DNA of 50,500 bases from Paenilisteria rustica. GTDB taxonomy: Bacteria; Bacillota; Bacilli; Lactobacillales; Listeriaceae. A program made the position numbers and the translations under genes. Below, one piece after another: positions 7,733 through 16,341 of this stretch. The DNA is taken from the NCBI RefSeq assembly GCF_013820765.1, contig NZ_JABJVM010000021.1, positions 1 to 50,500 of the forward strand, in the 5' to 3' direction. Positions within the stretch are counted from its first letter, which is position 1, and each line of letters opens with the position of its first letter. The notes beneath the pieces are model-generated. The model saw only the letters and a list, made by a program, of their open reading frames with translations, was not told the origin of the DNA and made no database searches.

Positions 7733-8926
7733 GTGGGAAGCAATATGTTGGAGGCGTTTCGAACAACGCAGAATTCGAAAATTAAGAAGTTGAAGATTTT
7801 ATATAATTTGATACGAAAGCACGCGTCCATCACGGTGGAAGAACTACTTGCCGAGACAGGAATGAAGCCGGCTACGTGCGCACGCTTGCTTGATGAATTG
7901 AGTAAAAATGACCTGATTAATAGCGGGAAATTAGGTGCCTCAACAGGAGGAAGAAAGCCAATTTTATATCGTATTAATCCTGAAAAAGCGTATTTGATAG
8001 GAATCGAAGTCACGAATATTTATTCTACGATAGTTCTTTCTGATCTTAATTTGAAAGAGATTGGGCATAAGAAAATCAAAATGGGTGCGCCAACTTCGAT
8101 TTATCGAACGCTAGATAAGTTTGTGGAGCAATTGCTAGATTTGTTGAGCGAGCATGAGAAGCAAATCGCGGAAATTTTGGGAATTGGTATTTCTATCGAC
8201 GACTTATTCGATCAAGTGAATCAGAATACGGATGTGACGCCGAGTGACATTGAGCATTATTTAGCCGCTAAAATCCCGACGTATATCATGGTTGGAAGTG
8301 GCGTTAATTTTGCGGCGTTGGCTGAATATCGCGTCCATTATTGGCAGACGAGCGACCGCTTTTTATTGACGACATGCGATATTGAAATTCGAAGCGCGGA
8401 GATTGTCGCAGGCGTCGTGATATCGGGAAGTAACGGAATGACGAACGCATTTGGGCATACAATTATCGATACGAACGGTTCGCGCTGTTATTGTGGCTCT
8501 TACGGTTGCCTTCATACGTACAGTTCCTTGCCAGCGATTAAGGCTAAAATACAGCATGATTTAAAGCAAGGCAAGGCATCTATGTTGACTGATCTCGTAG
8601 AAAATCCAGATGAAATCGATTACTTCACGATTTTCCAAGCGTTGGAACAAGATGATCCAATGAGCCACGAAATTCTGAAAAATGCGGCTTACTATTATGG
8701 TATTGCTTTATCCAATTTAATCCTAACGACACAACCAGACACCGTTGTCTGCGGCGGAACCCTTGTCCCAAAAGGCACGTTTTTCGAGGATGTCAAAAGG
8801 ACTGTAGAAGAACGACTGAAAGCTTTTCCAAAAATAAAAACAACAATCCATCCAGCAAAAGAGTCATATGAAATTGTGGCTCAAGGCGCAGGGGGTATGG
8901 TTTTAGAGAGGTTTTTAAATAACTAG
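7733..8926 (+). CDS. ROK family transcriptional regulator (NagC/XylR type)
   Basis: An N-terminal winged helix (residues ~18-75, IRKHASITVEELLAETGMK) is followed by a ROK domain. This is the repressor layout rather than that of the ROK sugar kinases. The zinc-binding CYCGSYGC motif with an upstream GH pair is intact (around residue 255), so the ROK fold is probably stable. GCGG.LVPKG near the C-terminus is the second nucleotide/sugar-site loop of the family. I start it at the GTG at 7733, 8 nt after GAGGGGG. ATG 7745 is an alternative. It is divergent from the PNP-nupG operon. Its target and inducer (a sugar or sugar phosphate) are not evident. Confidence 0.85.
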   Translation: MGSNMLEAFRTTQNSKIKKLKILYNLIRKHASITVEELLAETGMKPATCARLLDELSKNDLINSGKLGASTGGRKPILYRINPEKAYLIGIEVTNIYSTIVLSDLNLKEIGHKKIKMGAPTSIYRTLDKFVEQLLDLLSEHEKQIAEILGIGISIDDLFDQVNQNTDVTPSDIEHYLAAKIPTYIMVGSGVNFAALAEYRVHYWQTSDRFLLTTCDIEIRSAEIVAGVVISGSNGMTNAFGHTIIDTNGSRCYCGSYGCLHTYSSLPAIKAKIQHDLKQGKASMLTDLVENPDEIDYFTIFQALEQDDPMSHEILKNAAYYYGIALSNLILTTQPDTVVCGGTLVPKGTFFEDVKRTVEERLKAFPKIKTTIHPAKESYEIVAQGAGGMVLERFLNN

Positions 8927-8961
8927 AAAAATGGCGCTGCATCTGAGACAGCGCCATTTTT
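8927..8961. terminator. Bidirectional terminator after the ROK gene
   Basis: A 13-bp stem AAAAATGGCGCTG/CAGCGCCATTTTT (8927-8939/8949-8961) with A/T flanks serves the ROK gene and the convergent lipoprotein gene. The latter's stop codon touches the right arm. Confidence 0.8.
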
Positions 8962-9824
8962 TAGTTATGGGCAAGTTCGATTTCTTTTTTATCTCCCTTG
9001 TACGTATACAAAAACCAGGCGACTTTTTTCTGAATATCAGGGTTGGCAAACATCGTTCGGTGGTCATATTCCGCCCCTTTATAATAGCTTTCCAAGTAAA
9101 CCTTAGCCGTATCTTTAAAAATAAGACGCGACCCTAGAGCACTCAAAACTGGTACGATATCGTCGGAAAAACTACCATCATCCATATCGCCGGCAATCGA
9201 TAAAACGAGCAAATTAGAATCAATTTTAGCGCGATTATCCTCGTAGGCTTTCAAAAGCGGCGTCGTCACAGGAACGTCGTCAAAGGTCAAATCCCCGTCA
9301 TTATCATCCGAATCCAAATCATTATACGGCGCGCCAATGGCTACTAAACGTTTCAGCGTCGGCATCGTCTTGGCATATTTCTGAGAATAAGTGGATAAGA
9401 CAAGCCCGCCATTCGAATGTCCAACACCATCAAATCTAGCAAAATGATAACGTTTTTCAAGATCCTGCATGGCGATTCGAAGCCAATCCGTCTGCTGCTC
9501 AATGGACGCATCGACGCTATCCTCAAATCCAATTTGAACGATGGGGTGTTTGGCATTTTTAGTAAACACGCCATGATAGCTGATCTCACCATCCGTCCCA
9601 ATCTCGAGTTTAATCCGCTCATTGGAAAGCTTATAATCATCGATAAACGTATCACTGAAACTATCAAATGTATCGGCGCTACCACCAGTCCCGTGAACGA
9701 GAATTAAAGCGGTTTCTCCCGAGAGATTTGGCAAATTTTTGAGTTCTTTTTCCGAGGTTTTAGAAGGCCCGCATCCCGCCAAAACGAGAAGAAGAAATCC
9801 AATGCCGAGTATCCATTTTTTCAT
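8961..9824 (-). CDS. Lipoprotein alpha/beta hydrolase (DUF915 type)
   Basis: The 287-residue protein begins with a lipoprotein signal peptide (MKKWILGIGFLLLVLAGC, lipobox LAGC), so it should be anchored outside the membrane. The mature part is an alpha/beta hydrolase of the DUF915 group: LVHGTGG oxyanion region, the nucleophile elbow GHSNGG, an acid-bearing SIAGDMDDG and a late EYDHRTMF with the likely catalytic His. The chosen start follows AAAGGA. The longer frame begins inside the upstream gene region. It starts 25 nt after the RpiR gene and runs in the same direction, so it may be co-transcribed. The substrate is unknown, possibly an ester in the cell envelope. Confidence 0.85.
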   Translation of the reverse strand: MKKWILGIGFLLLVLAGCGPSKTSEKELKNLPNLSGETALILVHGTGGSADTFDSFSDTFIDDYKLSNERIKLEIGTDGEISYHGVFTKNAKHPIVQIGFEDSVDASIEQQTDWLRIAMQDLEKRYHFARFDGVGHSNGGLVLSTYSQKYAKTMPTLKRLVAIGAPYNDLDSDDNDGDLTFDDVPVTTPLLKAYEDNRAKIDSNLLVLSIAGDMDDGSFSDDIVPVLSALGSRLIFKDTAKVYLESYYKGAEYDHRTMFANPDIQKKVAWFLYTYKGDKKEIELAHN

Positions 9825-9849
9825 GTGGGTAAATCCTTTCTTTAGCGTG

Positions 9850-10602
9850 TTATTTGGCCTCACTATCCAGTTTGCGCCTAATTTCCCGCGCGATACATTC
9901 TACTGTATATAGAGCAGGAAGTTGGGATGTAATATCAGCGCCTTGGTACGTTTCGCGATGAATATAATACGGAATATTAACGTCGGAAAGCCGCGCCACC
10001 GTTGATTTTTCGCTATTTGTGATCGAAAGAATTTTGCATTGGTGGGCGTTTATATGTTGAATATATTTAATGACTTCACTCGTTTCGCCGGAGACCGAGA
10101 CCGCGATGATGCACAGCTTCCCAGAAAGCCCTTTAGAAAGGTGATTAAATGGGTGATTCAGCGGGTCCTCGATGTGTAAAGCCAACGTGAATAACGAGGA
10201 AAAATAGAGCGCGCCATATTCCGCGACAATGCCCGACGAGCCGACGCCGACAAATAAGACCAGCTCGGCATCCTTCAGCAATTCAGCAGCTTGCGCGATT
10301 CGCGACTTAAATTCCGCCTGTGAAGTCCTTTTTAAAAAATCAATATATGTCGTTTCATCCGCCAAGTCGACCTGTGTGGCACTGGCTTGTTCCGCATACA
10401 TCCGCAAACGCACTCGAAACTCCGAAAAACCACTACATTCAAACTTACGGCAAAATCGTAAAATCGTCGCTGTACTAACATGTGTCGCATCCGCCAAATC
10501 ACGAATCCGCATCAAACTAACTTTGTCCAAATTGGCAGTGACATACTTATAAATCATCATGTCCACATCGCTCAATTCAGGCGTCTTATCCAAAAATAGC
10601 AC
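9850..10602 (-). CDS. RpiR/MurR family regulator (HTH + SIS)
   Basis: The N-terminal HTH_6 domain (residues ~1-77, with THVSTATILRFCRKF as recognition region) is followed by a SIS phosphosugar-binding domain (~105-235; VGVGSSGIVAEYGAL, SVSGETSEVIKY). Such regulators sense sugar phosphates. I choose the GTG start at 10602 because GAGGAGG lies 10 nt upstream, and the product then begins MLFLDKT like its close paralogue at 17878. It is divergent from the PTS/GH4/deaminase operon and is its likely regulator. Confidence 0.88.
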   Translation of the reverse strand: MLFLDKTPELSDVDMMIYKYVTANLDKVSLMRIRDLADATHVSTATILRFCRKFECSGFSEFRVRLRMYAEQASATQVDLADETTYIDFLKRTSQAEFKSRIAQAAELLKDAELVLFVGVGSSGIVAEYGALYFSSLFTLALHIEDPLNHPFNHLSKGLSGKLCIIAVSVSGETSEVIKYIQHINAHQCKILSITNSEKSTVARLSDVNIPYYIHRETYQGADITSQLPALYTVECIAREIRRKLDSEAK

Positions 10603-10640
10603 AACGTTTCGACCTCCTCTAGGAATCAACCTATACCAAA

Positions 10641-10669
10641 AGTCTAGCATATAACATCTGGCGTTACAA
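10641..10669 (-). promoter_or_regulatory. Promoter of the RpiR gene
   Basis: Leftward TTGTAA (10664-10669), 17-bp spacer, and TAGACT (10641-10646) preceded by TGC (extended -10). Confidence 0.45.
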
Positions 10670-10754
10670 CCTGTTACTTTTGCGACACAAATTTCAACTT
10701 TGCAAACGCTTTTCTAAATAGAGAAAGGCTATATCTATTCTAACTTTCCCATAC

Positions 10755-10781
10755 TATAATAACGTTAAGAAAGCGCTATCT
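10755..10781 (+). promoter_or_regulatory. PTS operon -10 box and adjacent operator
   Basis: A perfect TATAAT (10755-10760) has no clear -35. Six bases downstream is AAGAAAGCGCTAT (10767-10779), a cre-like sequence (12/14) shared almost exactly, in the same place, with the second GH4 promoter at 17707-17732. It could bind CcpA, RpiR or both. A second, weaker cre-like sequence lies near 10699-10712. Confidence 0.5.
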
Positions 10782-10853
10782 TTATGATGGTCCTTTGAAG
10801 TAAACGAATGAGGATCGGTCATTATAATTTAAAAAAGGTGAGGAGAAAAGACA

Positions 10854-12197
10854 ATGAATAAGTTTTACGCATTTTTGGAAAATCGTTTGGCGCCAATCGC
10901 AGCGAAATTATCAGCACAACGACATTTAGCATCGGTTCGTGACGGCATCATGCTAGCCATGCCATTTTTAATTATTGGTTCTGTTTTTATGATTATTCAA
11001 TATTTACCGATTCCAGGTTACGAAGACTTTATGGCTAATATTTTTGGTTCCCAGTGGCAAGTAAAGCTCGGTTATCCTGTGGAAGCTTCCTACAATATTA
11101 TGGCGATTTTAGCTTGTTTTGGCGTCGCTTACCGGCTTGCCGAGAAATATAAAACCGCCGATCCATTGATGAGCGGAGCGGTCGCCCTTGTTAGTTTTAT
11201 CCTAACGATTCCGCAAATCACGACCTTCACACCAGAAGGAAGCAAAACGGCGTACGATGTTGGCGGTGTCATCCCAACGATTCTTACAGGGAGTCAAGGT
11301 TTGTTCGTCGCAATCGTCGTCGCCCTTGGTGCCACAGAGATTTTCCGCGTTATTTTCGAGAAAAACTGGGTTATCAAAATGCCAGATGGTGTTCCCGAAG
11401 CCGTTGGAAAATCGTTTATTGCCCTGATTCCAGGCTTTATCACGATTACAACCGTCTGGATTTTACGTCTACTCATTGAATTAACACCATTTTCAAGTAT
11501 CAACGAAATTATTTCGACAGTCATCGGTATCCCTATGCATTACATCGGCAGTACGCTACCGGGCATGATTGTAACCGTTATTATCATCGCCTTGCTTTGG
11601 AGCATCGGTCTACATGGCGATGCGATTATCGGAGCATTCACCAATCCCGTTTGGCTCGCCAACATGGACGAAAACCGCGCGGCATTCCAAGCCGGCAAAG
11701 AACTACCGAACGTTGTCACCCAGCAATTTTACGAATTATGGATTGTACCTGGTGGAACGGGCGCTTTGCTCGGCCTCGTAATCTTGCTATTCTGGCGCGC
11801 GAAAAGTAAGCAAATGAAGCAGCTCGCCAAAATTTCTGGACCAGCAAGCGTATTCAATATTAGCGAACCAATCGTATTCGGTGTTCCAATCGTTTTGAAT
11901 CCGTATTTCATCATTCCATTCGTGCTCACGCCAGTACTACTCGTGATTATGACCTATTTCGGCATGGAATCCGGCCTTGTCGCAAAACCAGCCGGTATCG
12001 CGCTTCCATGGACCACACCGCCAATCATCAGCGGTTTCTTAGCAACTGGCGGCAAAATCTCGGGATCCATCATGCAAATCATCAATATCCTCGTCGCCAT
12101 GCTCATCTACTGGCCGTTTTTCAAAGTCTGGGACGCGCAAAAATATAAAGAAGAACAAGCTTTAACAAATGAAGAAGTTGGGAGTCCTAAAGCATGA
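10854..12197 (+). CDS. PTS system cellobiose/chitobiose-type IIC permease
   Basis: The 447-residue protein is a lactose/cellobiose-family EIIC with about ten membrane segments. Family features are the N-terminal FLENRLAPIAAKLSAQRHL, a VRDGIMLAMPFLIIGS segment, the GLHGDAIIG segment, and the substrate-site block SVFNISEPIVFGVPIVLNP. It transports a beta-linked disaccharide and passes phosphate from an EIIB. No EIIA or EIIB gene is nearby, so these must come from elsewhere. GAGGAG precedes the ATG. It leads a three-gene operon with a GH4 glycosidase (4-nt overlap) and a GlcN6P-deaminase-like gene. Confidence 0.9.
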   Translation: MNKFYAFLENRLAPIAAKLSAQRHLASVRDGIMLAMPFLIIGSVFMIIQYLPIPGYEDFMANIFGSQWQVKLGYPVEASYNIMAILACFGVAYRLAEKYKTADPLMSGAVALVSFILTIPQITTFTPEGSKTAYDVGGVIPTILTGSQGLFVAIVVALGATEIFRVIFEKNWVIKMPDGVPEAVGKSFIALIPGFITITTVWILRLLIELTPFSSINEIISTVIGIPMHYIGSTLPGMIVTVIIIALLWSIGLHGDAIIGAFTNPVWLANMDENRAAFQAGKELPNVVTQQFYELWIVPGGTGALLGLVILLFWRAKSKQMKQLAKISGPASVFNISEPIVFGVPIVLNPYFIIPFVLTPVLLVIMTYFGMESGLVAKPAGIALPWTTPPIISGFLATGGKISGSIMQIINILVAMLIYWPFFKVWDAQKYKEEQALTNEEVGSPKA

Positions 12198-13510
12198 AAA
12201 AATCATTGAAAATCGCAACAATCGGTGGTGGCTCAAGCTACACACCGGAACTAATCGAAGGCTTTATCAACCGCTACGACGAATTACCAATTAGCGAACT
12301 ATGGCTCGTTGACGTGGAAGAAGGCCGTGAAAAACTCGAAATCGTAGGCGCATTGGCAAAACGGATGGTTGAAAAAGCCGGCGTTCCAATCCAGATCCAC
12401 CTCACCATGGACCGCGAAGCAGCACTCAAAGATGCCGATTTCGTCACAACACAGTTTCGTGTGGGGCGTCTCGAAGCGCGGATGCTAGACGAAAGCATCC
12501 CGCTAAAATACGACGTCATCGGTCAAGAAACAAACGGCCCCGGCGGACTTTTCAAAGGATTGCGGACGATTCCAGTCATTCTCGACATTTGCCGTGATAT
12601 CGAGCGCCTATGCCCAGACGCCTGGCTCGTCAATTTCACCAATCCAGCCGGAATGGTCACCGAAGCCGTGTTGCGCTACAGCAATATCACGAAAGTAGTC
12701 GGGTTATGCAACGGCCCAATCGGCATCGAAAAAGGCATTGCCAAAGAACTCGGCGTCGACACATCACGCATCTATGTCGAATTTGCAGGCCTAAACCACA
12801 TGGTCTTCGCGAAAAATGTCTATCTCGATGGCAAAAACGTCACATCCACCGTCATGGAAAAAATGACAAAAAACGAAGATGGCATCTCCCTGAAAAATAT
12901 TGCAGACGTCGGCTGGGACCCACTATTCCTAAACACGCTCGGCATGGTCCCAATCGGCTATCTGCGCTATTATTACCAAACTGCCATCATGCTCGCCGAA
13001 CAAAAAGCCGCCGTTGCCAAAGAAGGAACGCGAGCAGAAGTCGTGAAACGCGTCGAGACCGAACTTTTCGAGCTATATAAGAATCTTGATTTGGCCGAAA
13101 AACCAAAGCAACTCGAACAACGCGGAGGAGCCTATTACAGTGAAGCCGCTTGCAATTTAATCCATTCCATTTATAATGATAAGCGAGACATCCAAACCGT
13201 CAACACACGCAACAATGGCGCGGTAGCAGGTATTGATCCAGATTCCGCCGTCGAAGTAAACTGCGTGATTACGCGTCAAGGACCGATTCCTTTGACCACT
13301 GGGCCCCTTCCAATCGCAGTAAACGGTCTCGTCCAGTCCATCAAGTCTTTCGAGCGCCTAGCCGCAGAAGCCGCAGTGACAGGCGATTACAACACAGCTC
13401 TACTCGCGATGACCATCAATCCACTCGTGCCAAGCGATGCAATTGCGCACCAACTTTTAGATGAGCTACTTGAGGCGCACCAAGCCTATTTACCACAATT
13501 CAATAAATAA
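12194..13510 (+). CDS. GH4 6-phospho-beta-glucosidase-type hydrolase
   Basis: Family 4 glycoside hydrolases split phosphorylated disaccharides by an NAD- and metal-dependent oxidation/elimination route. Visible: the NAD-binding IGGGSSYTPEL (residues ~11-21), LVDV, QETNGPGG, FTNPAGMVTEA, the metal ligands in GLCNGPIG and GLNHM, and a late EQRGGAYYSEAA. At 438 residues it is full length. It overlaps the IIC gene by 4 nt (ATGA) and is followed by a deaminase gene. The expected substrate is the 6-phosphate of an imported beta-glucoside, possibly one containing glucosamine. It is very similar to the GH4 gene at 16342-17667. Confidence 0.9.
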   Translation: MKKSLKIATIGGGSSYTPELIEGFINRYDELPISELWLVDVEEGREKLEIVGALAKRMVEKAGVPIQIHLTMDREAALKDADFVTTQFRVGRLEARMLDESIPLKYDVIGQETNGPGGLFKGLRTIPVILDICRDIERLCPDAWLVNFTNPAGMVTEAVLRYSNITKVVGLCNGPIGIEKGIAKELGVDTSRIYVEFAGLNHMVFAKNVYLDGKNVTSTVMEKMTKNEDGISLKNIADVGWDPLFLNTLGMVPIGYLRYYYQTAIMLAEQKAAVAKEGTRAEVVKRVETELFELYKNLDLAEKPKQLEQRGGAYYSEAACNLIHSIYNDKRDIQTVNTRNNGAVAGIDPDSAVEVNCVITRQGPIPLTTGPLPIAVNGLVQSIKSFERLAAEAAVTGDYNTALLAMTINPLVPSDAIAHQLLDELLEAHQAYLPQFNK

Positions 13511-13531
13511 AGAGAGGAAGATGGAACCAAC

Positions 13532-14257
13532 ATGAACGCATTAAATTTGAAAGTACTAGCAGATTACGAAACGATGAGCGACGCAGCGACTGAGCTTGTC
13601 ATCGAAACCTTCAAACAAGCACCAGAAGGCCTCTATTGTTTTGCCGGAGGAGATACACCAGTTGGCACATTACGCCGACTCGTTGCCGCCCATAAAGCTG
13701 GAGAAATCAACTTGCAAAAAGCCTATTTTGTAGAGCTTGACGAGTGGGTAGGCTTAGATGGAGACGACGAAGGCAGCTGCCTGAATTACCTAGAAACCGA
13801 ACTATTCGGCCCAGCGAAAATCGACCCATCCCATTACCACTACTTTCACGCCAAGTCAGCAGATCTCGAAGGCGAATGCCATGCAGCAGACCAATTTATC
13901 AAAAAACACGGCGGACTCGAATTAATCTTGCTAGGCGTAGGCGTCAACGGTCATCTCGGCTTCAATGAACCCGGCGTCAGCTTCGACAATTACGCCCACG
14001 TCATCAATCTCGACAGCACCACACAAAATGTCGGGCAAAAATACTTCACAAAAGAAGTTGACCGTACAAAAGGAATCACGCTTGGAGTGAAACATATTCT
14101 CGAAGCAAAGACAGCGATTCTAGTTGCAAACGGGCAGAAAAAACAAACCGCTATTAGTCATTTATTAGAGGAAAAAGTCACCGATGAATGGCCGGTAACA
14201 GTTCTCAGAGAACACAATAATGCTCACATATTTATCGATAAACTAGCCCTTGCATAA
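13532..14257 (+). CDS. nagB: Glucosamine-6-phosphate deaminase (NagB type)
   Basis: It converts glucosamine-6-phosphate to fructose-6-phosphate and ammonia in the cytosol. Family residues are present: GGDTPVG (phosphate loop), ELDEWVG with the base Asp, and GVGVNGHLGFNEPG with catalytic His141 and Glu146. Its 241 residues are in the usual range for short Gram-positive NagB. It is third in the PTS-GH4 operon, which suggests that the imported beta-linked sugar releases glucosamine-6-phosphate, for example a chitosan or chitobiose derivative. No deacetylase (NagA/ChbG) is nearby. A NagB paralogue acting on another phosphosugar is the main alternative. Confidence 0.82.
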   Translation: MNALNLKVLADYETMSDAATELVIETFKQAPEGLYCFAGGDTPVGTLRRLVAAHKAGEINLQKAYFVELDEWVGLDGDDEGSCLNYLETELFGPAKIDPSHYHYFHAKSADLEGECHAADQFIKKHGGLELILLGVGVNGHLGFNEPGVSFDNYAHVINLDSTTQNVGQKYFTKEVDRTKGITLGVKHILEAKTAILVANGQKKQTAISHLLEEKVTDEWPVTVLREHNNAHIFIDKLALA

Positions 14258-14260
14258 CAT

Positions 14261-14299
14261 AAAAAACTTGTGCTGATTTTAATTCAGCGCAAGTTTTTT
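14261..14299 (+). terminator. Terminator of the PTS-GH4-nagB operon
   Basis: A long stem AAAAAACTTGTGCTGA / TCAGCGCAAGTTTTTT (14261-14276/14284-14299) with a 7-nt loop and one G-U pair, ending in a T-run. Confidence 0.85.
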
Positions 14300-14418
14300 A
14301 TGTAAAAATTGAGTATCTTCCCAATATGTAGTATTCTTAAAGATAGAGATGCATGAAAAAAACCTTACATTTAAGCGTTATCAAAATATAGAAATGTGAA
14401 AAGGGAGAAAAGATCGAA

Positions 14419-15525
14419 ATGGAGAGAAAAGACAATCTAGATCTGTTAAGATGTTTATCGATTTTAATGGTCATAATCATTCACGTATCCGCCACCCATC
14501 TACTTGGGAATGCTGCTAAAATGAACACAAACTTTGCAATCGCCAATTTTTACGATTCGATATCGCGCACTGCTGTGCCACTATTCGTACTATTAAGCGG
14601 CTATTTCACACTACGAAAAAGCAAAAACCTAACAACATATTTCAAAAAACTAACATTAGGACTAATCATCCCAACACTCATATGGATGGTGCTCTACGAA
14701 GTATTTGAATATCTAGATACAGGCGGTTGGAACGGCTTTATCCAATTCGTAAAAGACGGCGGAATATGGGGCTCATTTGACAACTTATTCCTAAACAATC
14801 TCGGCAGACATCTTTGGTTCATGCCGATGTTTATTGGTTTACAAATTCTAGCACCACTACTCATTTTTATCAGGAAACACATTGGCGAAGTAGCATTCTT
14901 TGTTCTAGGCCTATTTTTCCTAGCGATTGGACTACTCGAAGCATTTTTCGCATTCCGAGGAACCGACGTGGTTATCGCCAATCTATTCAGTTGCGTCCTT
15001 TACCTGGGCTACTTCATTCTTGGTTACAGCTTACCAAAAACGATCCTATCCCGATTGAAAAAAGTAATCTGGTTCGCAATTTTTGCGATGAGCACAGCCG
15101 CCATCTATTTTTTCACCAACTGGGCCATCGGGAATATTGGAGATATTAACTTTAAACCACTGTACTTCTACGATTACCTATCGATATTTGTTGTCATCGC
15201 AGCGATTTCACTCTTCATGCTATTCACTAAAATCCAAATTCGCAGCACAGGACTACAAAAAATATCACGTAGCATCACACCACATATCTTCTTTATTTAT
15301 TTCGTGCATCTCATTATTTTGCGATATGTCACACGATTCTTCGCCGAAATAATGCCAATAGAACATCATCTATCGTGGGCTATTCCGCTTATGAGTATCA
15401 TTATTTTCATCCTATCCTACATCGTTAGCCTACTATTTAGCCTGTTAAAATCACTTTTCGTAAAAAAGAAACAACGGGGGACACCAGATTTTAAGATGAT
15501 GAATTCCCCGATTGAAAAAGTATAA
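14419..15525 (+). CDS. Membrane acyltransferase (acyltransferase family 3)
   Basis: The 368-residue protein has about ten membrane segments and the family-3 signature: an early NLDLLRCLSILMVIIIHVS with the presumed catalytic His, then R..VPLFVLLSGYF and LGRHLWFMP. Such enzymes O-acetylate cell-surface sugars (OatA, WecH and similar). No extracellular SGNH domain is fused, unlike OatA. It stands alone, behind AAAGGGAG, and ends at a shared terminator. The C-terminal tail is basic and cytosolic. The acceptor cannot be told from sequence. Confidence 0.85.
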   Translation: MERKDNLDLLRCLSILMVIIIHVSATHLLGNAAKMNTNFAIANFYDSISRTAVPLFVLLSGYFTLRKSKNLTTYFKKLTLGLIIPTLIWMVLYEVFEYLDTGGWNGFIQFVKDGGIWGSFDNLFLNNLGRHLWFMPMFIGLQILAPLLIFIRKHIGEVAFFVLGLFFLAIGLLEAFFAFRGTDVVIANLFSCVLYLGYFILGYSLPKTILSRLKKVIWFAIFAMSTAAIYFFTNWAIGNIGDINFKPLYFYDYLSIFVVIAAISLFMLFTKIQIRSTGLQKISRSITPHIFFIYFVHLIILRYVTRFFAEIMPIEHHLSWAIPLMSIIIFILSYIVSLLFSLLKSLFVKKKQRGTPDFKMMNSPIEKV

Positions 15526-15530
15526 AAAAA

Positions 15531-15572
15531 GAGTTTGAGTATCGTTCCTAGCTAGGACACATACTCAAACTC
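15531..15572. terminator. Bidirectional terminator
   Basis: Stem GAGTTTGAGTAT/ATACTCAAACTC (15531-15542/15561-15572) with a nested TCCTAGCTAGGA palindrome, A-run to the left and T-rich on the right, between convergent genes. Confidence 0.8.
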
Positions 15573-15576
15573 TTTG

Positions 15577-16188
15577 CTATTTTACCGTTACATAAATTGT
15601 TTTTTCCGTCGTTAATCCGTAAAAATTCGAAGCCGTATACGTTACGAAATATTTACCAGGAACATCCGAATTCAAATCACTACTTTTTACGTGTAAGAAA
15701 ATTCGAATATCACCAGCAATTTCATCAAACGCCGAAACATTCGTCCAATAATCAAAAAAAGTTCCGCGAGTAATGGTTGCATCTTCCACTTCAATAATCG
15801 GTCTAGCAACGACATTCACTTCAACGCGACGCTCTTTCCAGCGACCGTCACCAGCAATGGCGCGATACGTCACGTGATACGTTCCAACTTTACTAGAATC
15901 TACATCATTTTCAGTTACGAAAATAGAATTTGTTAAATCCGTGTGATTATCATCATCATACGCAGTCAAAGAAATCGGTGGCATCATCGGGTCAAAATTG
16001 CTATTCTTCTCGATGAAGTACCGGTGCGCATGCAAAGAAATACCTTTAATGCGATCACTGCCAGAAATCGCAAGTTTATTCTTATGCGGAATTGTTTTCG
16101 CTTTTGCCGAATGGTGGGCAAGACTTGCAGGAAGGACAAGCATTAGAGCGGATGTAACGAGGGCAGTTGTGGTCATTTTTTTATACAT
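15577..16188 (-). CDS. Secreted protein with two Ig-like (DUF5011-type) domains
   Basis: The 203-residue protein has a signal peptide (MYKKMTTTALVTSALMLVLP, probable cleavage after an Ala-rich stretch near residue 24-30). Two bacterial Ig-like repeats of the DUF5011 kind follow. Each has the closing pattern seen as KVGTYHVTYRA and, in the second, PGKYFVTYTASNFYG. No LPXTG, GW or other wall anchor is visible, so it is probably released or weakly bound. It has its own transcription unit, with no partner. Function is unknown. Such repeats usually act as spacers in surface proteins, so a free two-repeat protein is unusual. Confidence 0.75.
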   Translation of the reverse strand: MYKKMTTTALVTSALMLVLPASLAHHSAKAKTIPHKNKLAISGSDRIKGISLHAHRYFIEKNSNFDPMMPPISLTAYDDDNHTDLTNSIFVTENDVDSSKVGTYHVTYRAIAGDGRWKERRVEVNVVARPIIEVEDATITRGTFFDYWTNVSAFDEIAGDIRIFLHVKSSDLNSDVPGKYFVTYTASNFYGLTTEKTIYVTVK

Positions 16189-16341
16189 GTGTGTTCACTC
16201 CTAAGTTTTCTTATAGCTTTATTATACAGCAAAAGAGCACTAAAAAGTGTTAGAAATTAAACAAAATTATGTCGATAATGTGTACTTTTCGACATAAAAA
16301 CAGGCGAGGTGTCTGTAGAAAACACTTCGCCTAGAACCAAC

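Noticed and set aside
12610-13080. 156-codon frame within the first GH4 gene
   Set aside because: Arg-rich shadow of the GH4 coding strand in a GC-richer region.
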